This document shows, piece after piece, positions 7,791-13,919 of a DNA stretch of 16,410 nucleotides. The notes under the pieces were generated by a model. It did no database searches. It had not been told where the DNA came from and was given only the letters and a program-made list of their open reading frames with translations. Origin of the DNA: an uncultured Prevotellaceae bacterium (lineage in GTDB: Bacteria > Bacteroidota > Bacteroidia > Bacteroidales > Bacteroidaceae). The translations under genes were made by a program, and so were the position numbers. Numbering within the stretch: the first letter of the stretch is position 1; every line of letters starts with the position of its first letter. The stretch is taken from NCBI GenBank assembly GCA_946415695.1, contig CAMKTM010000024.1, positions 1 through 16,410 of the forward strand, in the 5' to 3' direction.

Positions 7791-7883
7791 CAACAACGGA
7801 TTACACGGATTTCACGGATTTAAGTCATGCTGACAATCAGCAGACAGGACAATCTGTGAAATTCGTGTAATCCGTTTTTGTTG
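7791..7883. repeat. Long inverted repeat of the GGATTACACGGATTTCACGG type
   Basis: The left arm (7791-7820) and right arm (7851-7883) are complementary over about 30 bp. The two substitutions in the right arm are both C to T opposite G, so they keep G-U pairing in RNA. A 3-nt insertion lies near the outer end. The loop holds an inner stem, TGCTGA with TCAGCA (7828-7842). I recall this family as a frequent intergenic repeat in Bacteroidales. Confidence 0.75.
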
Positions 7884-8110
7884 TTTATCACACAGTCTCA
7901 AGGAAAGGTAGGAGGTTTTACATTTTTTGTGCTCGGGCTCATCTTGTATGAGGCCAGCACATAAAATTATGTGGGAGGTAAAAGCTTATGCCATTTCAAG
8001 GCGAGTTTTCCTATATCCCTGTACTGTTCCTTGGGCTATGCCATGGGCTAGGAAGTTTCTGGTCTTTCAGACCGTTTCTACATAAGGCTTTCATTTCTTC
8101 CGAAACATGA
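7884..8110 (+). other. Intergenic stretch with a possible folded RNA
   Basis: TTTTAC (7916-7921) can pair with GTAAAA (7978-7983). Inside lies a second helix: TGTGCT (7928-7933) with AGCACA (7956-7961), then GGGCTCAT (7935-7942) with ATGAGGCC (7948-7955). That gives a fold of about 70 nt. GGTCT and AGACC flank TTC further down (8061-8073). I recognise no known RNA family. A small ORF overlaps the right part. Confidence 0.3.
7988..8110 (+). CDS. Possible 40-codon ORF behind a strong Shine-Dalgarno-like site
   Basis: GGGAGG at 7973-7978 lies nine bases before ATG 7988, an ideal distance. Bacteroidetes genes rarely use such sites, so the match is notable but may be chance. The 40 residues start MPFQGEFSYIPVLFLGLCHG. 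The stretch from about residue 9 to 27 is hydrophobic, with Phe, Leu and Trp. The end of the frame lies in a dispersed repeat (CTTCCGAAAC). No homologue is recognised. It may be only part of a repeat element or a folded RNA. Confidence 0.2.
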   Translation: MPFQGEFSYIPVLFLGLCHGLGSFWSFRPFLHKAFISSET

Positions 8111-8176
8111 ATGAATATATAATCCGTTTAATCTGCTAAATCCGTGGTTTAAGATACTTCCGAAACTTCAATGAAT
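8097..8176. repeat. CTTCCGAAAC direct repeat around an ATCCGT segment
   Basis: CTTCCGAAAC occurs at 8097-8106 and 8157-8166. Each is followed within a few bases by AATGAAT (8110-8116 and 8170-8176). Between them lies an ATCCGTTTAATC / AAATCCGTGG stretch related to the right arm of the 7791-7883 repeat. A reverse-strand copy of the motif is at 16203-16217. Confidence 0.6.
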
Positions 8177-8232
8177 TAACATTATCGCTGTCCGGGCAAC
8201 GGCAAATCCGGCGGTGCGGCACAGGGAGTTGT

Positions 8233-8298
8233 TTGCTTGTACATGTATAAGCAATTGCTTTTACATGTACAAGCAATTGCACGTACATGTACAAGCAA
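8233..8298. repeat. TACATGTACA repeat cluster
   Basis: ACATGTACAAGCAA occurs at 8263-8276 and again at 8285-8298, 22 bp apart. Its exact reverse complement TTGCTTGTACATGT is at 8233-8246. GCAATTGC lies between the copies (8251-8258 and 8273-8280). The cluster ends 48 bp from the stop codon of the minus-strand receptor gene. Confidence 0.8.
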
Positions 8299-8345
8299 AG
8301 AACATGCCGTGGGATGTTGTTAGGAGGAACGTGGGAGGGAGTGCG

Positions 8346-10742
8346 TCAGAACTCGATGAGGATGCGGCCGTTGAACATGCGCCCGGTGAGGTAGTTGGGC
8401 ACTGCGTACTGATGGTTGGTGATGTCCGTTATCCAATAGTAGCTGCTGACGTTGTCGAGGCCGAAGACGTTGAAGCAATCTACGCCGAGCCAAATGTTGC
8501 GGAGGTGCTTGCAGCGGCGCAGATGGTGGTCTTCGTTCTTGATGAGGCGATAGTTCATGCCGATGTCGAAGCGTTTGTAGGCGGGTGCCCGGAAGACGTT
8601 TCGCTCCAGTCCGGTATGTGGTGGTCCGAAGGGCAGTCCGCCGGCGAAGGAGGCTTTGAGGTTCAGCTTCCAGCGGGTGGTGTGCGGGAAGTAGTCGCTG
8701 AAGAAGAGGTTGACGTTCCAGCGCTGGTCGGTGGGCTGCGGAATCTTTTTTCCGTTGAGCTTCATGCTGGCTTTCATGACGCCGAAGCTTATCCAGGAGT
8801 CGGTGCCTGGCACGAACTCGCCATAGATTTTGAAGTCGGCTCCGACGACGTAGCCTGTGGCGCAGTTGTTGCCGTAATAGACGATTTTGAGGTTATCGAC
8901 GTTGTAGGGGTTGAGTTTCCACTGGGCTTTGTAGTAGAACTCTGTGGTGGCCTTGAAGGGTCGGTTGGCTATCTTGAACTTGTACTCGAGGCCTGCCACG
9001 ACTTGGAATGAGCGTTGCGACTTGATGTTGCGATTGAGCTGTACGGTGGTGTTGCCGTCGATGGTGACGGTGTCGCGCAGTTCTTTGTAGAAGGGTCGTT
9101 GGTTGTAGAGTCCAGCAGCGAGGCGGAAGGTGAAGTTGTCGTTGGCTGCCGGTACGTATCCGATGCTGACGCGTGGACTGAAGAGCCATTCTTTGTTCCA
9201 CCCCCAATAGCTGAGGCGCATACCGTAGTTGAGGCTGAGGATGCCGAAGCGGCTTTCCTTGCGGTAGGTGTCCTGGGCGAAGAGTTCAAGCCCGTTGGCG
9301 TTGATGGTGTTCTGCGCCCTCATGTTGTAGATGATTTGTAGGTCGTTGCCTGTGTGGGGTACGCTATAGCCGCTACTGTCGCGGTACTCCCATTCGTTGG
9401 AGTTCTCGCGCACTTTCTCGTGCTTCCAGCCGATGCCCGTCTGAAGCTGGTGCCTTCCTTTGTAGAGGTCGTACGTGAGCTTGACGGTCTGTACGGAGCT
9501 GTAGAGGAAGTTGCGGGCGTGTTCCATGTAGGAGCCGACGCCAAGCTGGTCGTCGCCATTGGTCTCGTTGAGCCAGTACTGTCCCTGGATGTCGTAGGTC
9601 TCCTTCTCGCGGTTATTGAAGATGGATGTGGTGAGGGTGAGATTGCCTTTGCCAAGCCTTCTGGCGGCGCGGAAGGTACCGAAGAGGGTCTGGAACTGGT
9701 CTTCTTCCTTGCCGTCGAAATAGACTTTGAAGCTCTTGACGTCCTCGAGGGTTCCGAACTTCGTCTCGCGGTCGGTAGGGGTGAAGTTGTAGTTGTTGCG
9801 GTTGATATAGACGATGGCATCGAAGGTCCAGTCCTTGGTGGGTGCCCAGCGCAGGTAGGCTTGGTAGTCGAGGAAGTTGGGCTTGTACTCGCCTTTGGTC
9901 TCAAGGCTTCCGAAGAGGTACTGGTTTGTCTTGTATCGGAACCCGTTGCTAAAGGAGAACTTTTTGTTTCCGTAGCCGACATACAGGTTGGCGCCGAGGA
10001 TGCTGGCGGTAATGGTTGTCTCGAAGCGCTCGGGATGGGCGTAAGTGATGTCGAGCACGCTGGACATCTTGTCGCCATACTTAGCCTCGAAGCCGCCAGC
10101 CGAGAAGTTGATTTTCTCCACCATGTCGCTGTTGATAACGGAAAGGCCTTCCTGCTGTCCGCTGTTGATGAGCATGGGGCGGTAGATTTCCACGCCGTTG
10201 ATATAGACGCAGTTCTCGTCGAACGAACCGCCTCGGACGTTGTATTGGCTGCTCAACTCGTTGTGGGTGCTGACACCGGCTTGCGTGGCGACAAGTTCCT
10301 CCACGGCGTTGCCGCTCGTGCTGGGCATCCGCTTGAGGTCTTTCTTGTTGAGCTCTTGCATGGAACCCATTTGCCGACGGGTTTCGGCGACTGTCACTTC
10401 GGCCATCTCCTGCCCCTTTTCGCGCATGACGATGTTGAGCGTCAGGTTGCCACGCGGCTTCTTGAGCACACGTTTACGCGTCTCGTAGCCTACCATGCTA
10501 TAGACGACAACCACGCTGTCGGCAGTGGAGAAGGAGAGGCTGTACTGGCCTTCGAGCGATGCCGTCGTGCCAATGGGCTGTCCCTCTATGCGCACCATAC
10601 AGAGCGACACGGGGTCCTGGTTCTCATCTACCACCTTACCTTTCAGGTGAACCTTTGCCGTATCGGGCTGCTCCTCATCCTGAGCAGATATGGTCAAAAT
10701 GCCCCAGAAAAGAGGCAAAAGTATCAATAAGAAACGTTTCAT
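8346..10742 (-). CDS. TonB-dependent outer membrane receptor with carboxypeptidase-like N-domain
   Basis: The 798-residue product has a signal peptide (to about residue 20, ISAQ). A CarboxypepD-regulatory-like domain covers about 31-108 (VHLKGKVVDENQDPVSLCMV). The plug domain covers about 118-235, with the typical YNVRGGSFDENCVYINGVEI. A 22-strand barrel would fill the rest. The protein ends in Phe (ILIEF), as expected for an outer membrane barrel inserted by the BAM complex. It should import a large substrate with energy from TonB. No SusD-like partner is next to it, so the substrate is unknown. It runs towards the B12 operon but has its own promoter and no riboswitch, so a BtuB role is not supported directly. 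I took the start at 10742 because the signal peptide begins there; an in-frame extension to 10907 would run through the promoter region. Confidence 0.92.
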   Translation of the reverse strand: MKRFLLILLPLFWGILTISAQDEEQPDTAKVHLKGKVVDENQDPVSLCMVRIEGQPIGTTASLEGQYSLSFSTADSVVVVYSMVGYETRKRVLKKPRGNLTLNIVMREKGQEMAEVTVAETRRQMGSMQELNKKDLKRMPSTSGNAVEELVATQAGVSTHNELSSQYNVRGGSFDENCVYINGVEIYRPMLINSGQQEGLSVINSDMVEKINFSAGGFEAKYGDKMSSVLDITYAHPERFETTITASILGANLYVGYGNKKFSFSNGFRYKTNQYLFGSLETKGEYKPNFLDYQAYLRWAPTKDWTFDAIVYINRNNYNFTPTDRETKFGTLEDVKSFKVYFDGKEEDQFQTLFGTFRAARRLGKGNLTLTTSIFNNREKETYDIQGQYWLNETNGDDQLGVGSYMEHARNFLYSSVQTVKLTYDLYKGRHQLQTGIGWKHEKVRENSNEWEYRDSSGYSVPHTGNDLQIIYNMRAQNTINANGLELFAQDTYRKESRFGILSLNYGMRLSYWGWNKEWLFSPRVSIGYVPAANDNFTFRLAAGLYNQRPFYKELRDTVTIDGNTTVQLNRNIKSQRSFQVVAGLEYKFKIANRPFKATTEFYYKAQWKLNPYNVDNLKIVYYGNNCATGYVVGADFKIYGEFVPGTDSWISFGVMKASMKLNGKKIPQPTDQRWNVNLFFSDYFPHTTRWKLNLKASFAGGLPFGPPHTGLERNVFRAPAYKRFDIGMNYRLIKNEDHHLRRCKHLRNIWLGVDCFNVFGLDNVSSYYWITDITNHQYAVPNYLTGRMFNGRILIEF

Positions 10743-10765
10743 CTTATATAATAACGTGAAAAATG

Positions 10766-10773
10766 CAAAATTA
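10766..10773 (-). promoter_or_regulatory. Candidate -7 box for the receptor gene
   Basis: Read on the minus strand, TAATTTTG fits TAnnTTTG and lies about 23 bp before the receptor start. No clear TTG was found at the -33 distance, so the promoter is tentative. Confidence 0.4.
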
Positions 10774-10820
10774 TTGCATATCATTTTCCCTTTTTCATTA
10801 TTAATTCTTCTTTTTTGTTG

Positions 10821-10828
10821 TACCTTTG
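10821..10828 (+). promoter_or_regulatory. Candidate -7 box for the nitroreductase-kdsC transcript
   Basis: TACCTTTG matches TAnnTTTG and leads into the ATG at 10858 with a short untranslated leader. The -33 element is not obvious. The two promoters in this 115-bp gap are divergent. Confidence 0.5.
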
Positions 10829-10857
10829 CAAAGAAAATGTTCAACGACTGATGTATT

Positions 10858-11385
10858 ATGGATTTTAACGAATTGATAAAAACAAGACGCAGCATGCGCC
10901 AGTTCACGGACGAGCTTTTGAGTGGCGACGACGTGAAACTGTTGCTTCGTGCAGGACTGATGGCCCCGAGCAGTAAGGGCCTGCACAGTTATGAGTTTGT
11001 GGTGGTGGAGGACAAGCAGATGCTCTCCGCTTTGAGCCAGTGCAAACAGGTTGGTTCCGACTTCCTGGCAGGGGCGCCTCTGGCAATCGTCGTGCTTGCC
11101 GACCCGACGGTCAGCGATGTCTGGATAGAAGATGCCTCCGTGGCTGCCACACATATCCTTCTGCAAGCCGAAGACCTCGGCCTCGGCGCCTGCTGGATTC
11201 AAGTTCGCGACAGATACGCCGACGACGGCCGTCCGACCGAACAGATAGTAAAGTCCCTGCTCGGCATTCCCGAAGAGCGGGGCGTGGTTTGCATCATTGC
11301 CGTAGGACACAAAGGCATGGAACGCAAGCCGCAAAACGAAGACCGCCTCAAGTGGGAACGTGTTCACATCGGTCAGTATGATTAA
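10858..11385 (+). CDS. Nitroreductase-family flavoprotein
   Basis: The 175-residue product has the features of FMN-dependent nitroreductases. The N-terminal TRRSMRQF (9-16) matches the Arg-Arg-Ser phosphate-binding motif for FMN. APSSKG (residues 37-42) and LGLGACWIQV (about 112-121) are two further family motifs. The length is typical for short members. These proteins are cytoplasmic and use NAD(P)H to reduce nitro compounds, quinones or other acceptors; the natural substrate cannot be told from sequence. The stop overlaps the start of the kdsC gene by 8 bp, so the two are likely co-translated. I see no functional link between redox activity and Kdo synthesis other than this arrangement. Confidence 0.9.
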   Translation: MDFNELIKTRRSMRQFTDELLSGDDVKLLLRAGLMAPSSKGLHSYEFVVVEDKQMLSALSQCKQVGSDFLAGAPLAIVVLADPTVSDVWIEDASVAATHILLQAEDLGLGACWIQVRDRYADDGRPTEQIVKSLLGIPEERGVVCIIAVGHKGMERKPQNEDRLKWERVHIGQYD

Positions 11386-11896
11386 CTACGACTTGAAGAA
11401 AATCAAGGCACTGGTCTTTGACGTTGACGGGGTGCTCAGCCAAGAGACGATCTGCGTAGATACCGAAGGGGCATTGCTTCGCACCGCAAACACGAAGGAC
11501 GGCTACGCCCTGCATCTCGCAAAAAACTTGGGCTTCCACGTTGCCATTATCACAGGTGCTTGGGAAGAATCCATCCTCTCGCGCTACAAGGACATAGGCA
11601 TTGAAGACGTGTTCCTCGCAAGTTCCGTCAAGACAGACGTCATGCAAAGGTTTCTCGCCAAACACCACCTCACGAAAGACGAAGTGCTCTATATGGGCGA
11701 CGACATCCCCGACTATGAGGTGATGCAGCAAGTGGGATTGCCCTGCTGCCCCCGGGATGCTGCTCCCGAAATACGCGACATCTGCCTCTATGTCAGCCAT
11801 CGCGACGGCGGTCGGGGGTGCGTCCGAGATGTCATCGAGCAAGTCCTCAAGGCTCAAGGGAAATGGATGGCAAACAAAGAAGCGTTCTGCTGGTAA
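11378..11896 (+). CDS. kdsC: 3-deoxy-D-manno-octulosonate 8-phosphate phosphatase (KdsC-type HAD)
   Basis: The 172-residue product is a cap-less HAD phosphatase. Motif I is FDVDGVLS (14-21), with nucleophile Asp15 and acid Asp17. Motif II is ITG, motif III is the Lys in SSVKTD, and motif IV is MGDDIPDYE with the metal-binding Asp pair. The C-terminal GGRGCVRDVIEQVL is typical of KdsC. The enzyme removes phosphate from Kdo-8-phosphate, giving Kdo for the LPS inner core. The start at 11378 overlaps the nitroreductase stop by 8 bp and gives the usual KdsC N-terminus. An in-frame ATG at 11360 would add only six residues. After ITG the sequence reads AWEES, not the usual Arg-containing or GGNTE forms, so a related sugar-phosphate substrate remains possible. 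Confidence 0.87.
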   Translation: MINYDLKKIKALVFDVDGVLSQETICVDTEGALLRTANTKDGYALHLAKNLGFHVAIITGAWEESILSRYKDIGIEDVFLASSVKTDVMQRFLAKHHLTKDEVLYMGDDIPDYEVMQQVGLPCCPRDAAPEIRDICLYVSHRDGGRGCVRDVIEQVLKAQGKWMANKEAFCW

Positions 11897-11904
11897 AAAA
11901 AGGA

Positions 11905-11996
11905 ATTAAGTAGTTAAGCCATTACCTTTTCCCCACCTGTAACAAGCAACCAAAACATTCGGCCTTAACTACATAACTACGTAACCACTTAACTAC
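11905..11996. repeat. TTAACTAC octamer repeat with an inverted copy
   Basis: Four near-identical 8-bp units run from 11965 to 11996: TTAACTAC, ATAACTAC, GTAACCAC and TTAACTAC. GTAGTTAA at 11910-11917 is the reverse complement, so the gap can fold into a hairpin. It fills most of the 130 bp between kdsC and maf. The rest holds AATTCAGAATTATGCATTCT-type sequence near 12005-12024. Confidence 0.75.
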
Positions 11997-12026
11997 TGTA
12001 ATGAATTCAGAATTATGCATTCTGCA

Positions 12027-12611
12027 ATGAAAATAGTTTTAGCAAGCAACTCGCCTCGGCGCAAGGAACTCCTCTCCGGGCTTGGCCTCGAATACGAAGT
12101 CCGCACCCTTTCTGGTATTGACGAATCCTATCCGGAAGGGCTTCCGATGGAAGAGATTCCGCAGTACATCAGTCGCAAGAAGGCCGCGGCATATACTCTT
12201 GGCAACGACGAATTGCTCATCACAGCCGATACCATCGTCTGGCTCGACGGAGAAGTCTTGGGCAAACCTGCCAACGAAGCAGATGCCCGACAGATGCTCC
12301 ACAAGCTTTCGGGCAAGACACATCAAGTCGTAACTGGCGTAACCCTTACATATCGGAGCGAAGATCTTCACCCCTCATATAAACATCATTCCTTTTCCTC
12401 TGTCAGCCAGGTCACATTTGCCCAGCTTACAGATGCCGAAATAGACTATTATGTCACGCATTTCCATCCTCTCGACAAGGCCGGAGCCTACGGCATTCAG
12501 GAATGGATAGGCTATATAGGCGTTGCCTGCATCCAAGGCTCCTACTTCAACGTCATGGGCCTCCCCGTCCAACGCCTTTATACGGAAATGAAAAAACTTC
12601 ACTTCATTTAA
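12027..12611 (+). CDS. maf: Maf-family nucleoside triphosphate pyrophosphatase
   Basis: The 194-residue product begins MKIVLASNSPRRKELL, the signature of Maf proteins. ADTIVWLDGEVLGKP (about 70-84) and DKAGAYGIQEW with GSYFNVMGLP further on complete the family pattern. Family members hydrolyse dTTP, UTP or modified nucleotides to the monophosphate and pyrophosphate and are thought to keep abnormal nucleotides out of nucleic acids. The protein is cytoplasmic. I chose ATG 12027; an in-frame ATG at 12015 would add four residues and lies in repeat sequence. Maf beside KdsC is, from memory, a common order in Bacteroidetes. The repeat-filled 130-bp gap leaves open whether they share a transcript. 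Confidence 0.93.
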   Translation: MKIVLASNSPRRKELLSGLGLEYEVRTLSGIDESYPEGLPMEEIPQYISRKKAAAYTLGNDELLITADTIVWLDGEVLGKPANEADARQMLHKLSGKTHQVVTGVTLTYRSEDLHPSYKHHSFSSVSQVTFAQLTDAEIDYYVTHFHPLDKAGAYGIQEWIGYIGVACIQGSYFNVMGLPVQRLYTEMKKLHFI

Positions 12612-12629
12612 TTCAAATTCTTTTTCCCA

Positions 12630-13820
12630 ATGCGCAAGTCTCTATTCACCTTTTCACCGCTTCTCCTTCTCCCCTTTTCTATTCTTTTCCTTTGCCTCTC
12701 GTGTTCTGAGGTAGATTCTGATTCCTATCCGCCAACATGGCTCGGCTTCACCTATACGACAGGCAGCTTTTCCAATTATGCGCAAGGCGGCACAGGCAAC
12801 GTTACCCTGTATCTGGGCGACTCCATCCATCTGACTGCTTGCCAGAACGAACGGGGACGCCTCATCAATGCCACGGACTACACCTGGACGGTTTGCTACG
12901 ATACCCTCGACACGAAGGGCAACAACAATCCCGATGACGATGTCATTGTTCATGTACAAAAAGAATACAATCAGCACACAAACTACGACGGCTATACGAA
13001 TGGCGCAGACGACCCCGTAGGCCACCTGCTCATTCCTGCCAATGCCTTGCCCACCAATACCGGCAGAGACACCATCAAGTTTGTCGCACGCTATGTCTTT
13101 AGCGGAGGAGGCATTATCTACGATAACGGCAACATCGTAGATAACACTTCCTACAACGGACGCATCACGTCGCAAAGCGGCCCTACTGGAGGCGGGGCGG
13201 TAGGCTATTTCTATTTCTACGTCTCTGACCACAAGTCTGTTGACCTCGGTCTGCCAAGCGGCACCCTTTGGGCAACATGCAATGTCGGTGCGAACGGCCC
13301 CGAGGAATACGGAAAACTTTTTGCCTGGGGCGAAACGACCGACCTCGGAAAGACGACCTACGCGTGGAGCAATTACAAGTTTTGCAACGGCTCGTACAGC
13401 ACCATCTCGAAATACTGCACGGACAGCAATTACGGAACAGTTGACAATGCGACAAAACTCAATTCGAAAGATGATGCCGCGAAGGAGAACTGGGGTGCCG
13501 ATTGGCAAATGCCAAGCAAAGAACAGTTTGAGGAACTGCTGAACGACAGCTATACCACTTCCATCTGGACAACGACCCAAAACGGCACGAACGGCAGGCT
13601 CATTGTGAGCAAGCGCAATGGCAACAGTATTTTCCTGCCTGCTGCAGGTTCCCGCGACGGCTCGTACCTCCTCTACAAAGGCGACGTGGGCGGATACTGG
13701 TCGCTTTCCCTCGGCAGCGATTCGCCTGACGGCCGATGCCTGCACTTCGACTCGGGAAGCATCAATATGGCAGACAAGAGCCGCTGCTTAGGCTTGTCTG
13801 TCCGACCTGTTCACATTTAG
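12630..13820 (+). CDS. Surface lipoprotein with a FISUMP-type C-terminal domain
   Basis: The 396-residue product has a hydrophobic signal peptide ending LCLSC (Cys25), followed by SEVDSD, an acidic surface-export pattern. Residues about 30-195 are a beta-rich region without a recognised family. Residues about 204-394 match the Fibrobacter succinogenes major paralogous type domain: VDLGLPSGTLWATCNVGA, then YGKLFAWGET, GADWQMPSKEQFEELL, and the closing LGLSVRPVH. The function of this domain is unknown; binding or adhesion at the cell surface is a guess. The start is 18 bp after maf, so the two may be transcribed together even though their roles are unrelated. The +1 region is slightly unusual (Cys-Leu-Ser-Cys, lacking the common Leu at -3), so lipidation is likely but not certain. 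Confidence 0.75.
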   Translation: MRKSLFTFSPLLLLPFSILFLCLSCSEVDSDSYPPTWLGFTYTTGSFSNYAQGGTGNVTLYLGDSIHLTACQNERGRLINATDYTWTVCYDTLDTKGNNNPDDDVIVHVQKEYNQHTNYDGYTNGADDPVGHLLIPANALPTNTGRDTIKFVARYVFSGGGIIYDNGNIVDNTSYNGRITSQSGPTGGGAVGYFYFYVSDHKSVDLGLPSGTLWATCNVGANGPEEYGKLFAWGETTDLGKTTYAWSNYKFCNGSYSTISKYCTDSNYGTVDNATKLNSKDDAAKENWGADWQMPSKEQFEELLNDSYTTSIWTTTQNGTNGRLIVSKRNGNSIFLPAAGSRDGSYLLYKGDVGGYWSLSLGSDSPDGRCLHFDSGSINMADKSRCLGLSVRPVHI

Positions 13821-13839
13821 TAAGTGACATAATAGTCAA

Positions 13840-13919
13840 TCGTCAAATAGTCAAATCGTAAATAAATAGTAAATCGTAAATAAATAGTAAATCGTAAATT
13901 GTCAAATCGTAAATCATAA
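13840..13919. repeat. Degenerate CGTAAAT / GTCAAAT repeat before the GH92 gene
   Basis: Two perfect 18-bp units (CGTAAATAAATAGTAAAT) lie at 13857-13874 and 13875-13892. They sit within shorter degenerate 7-9 bp units such as CGTAAAT and GTCAAAT. The array reaches the ATG of the GH92 gene and fills nearly all of the gap, leaving no recognisable promoter. Confidence 0.8.

Noticed and set aside
8214..9011. 265-residue plus-strand frame starting in the TACATGTACA cluster
   Set aside because: Most of it is antisense to the receptor gene and its start is in repeat DNA.
9354..10730. Long plus-strand frame opposite the receptor gene
   Set aside because: It is the antisense shadow of a strongly supported receptor gene. 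The translation resembles no family and follows the codon bias of the other strand.
10743..10907. N-terminal extension of the TonB-dependent receptor
   Set aside because: The extra 55 residues run through the divergent promoter region and into the nitroreductase gene, and they precede a normal signal peptide at 10742.
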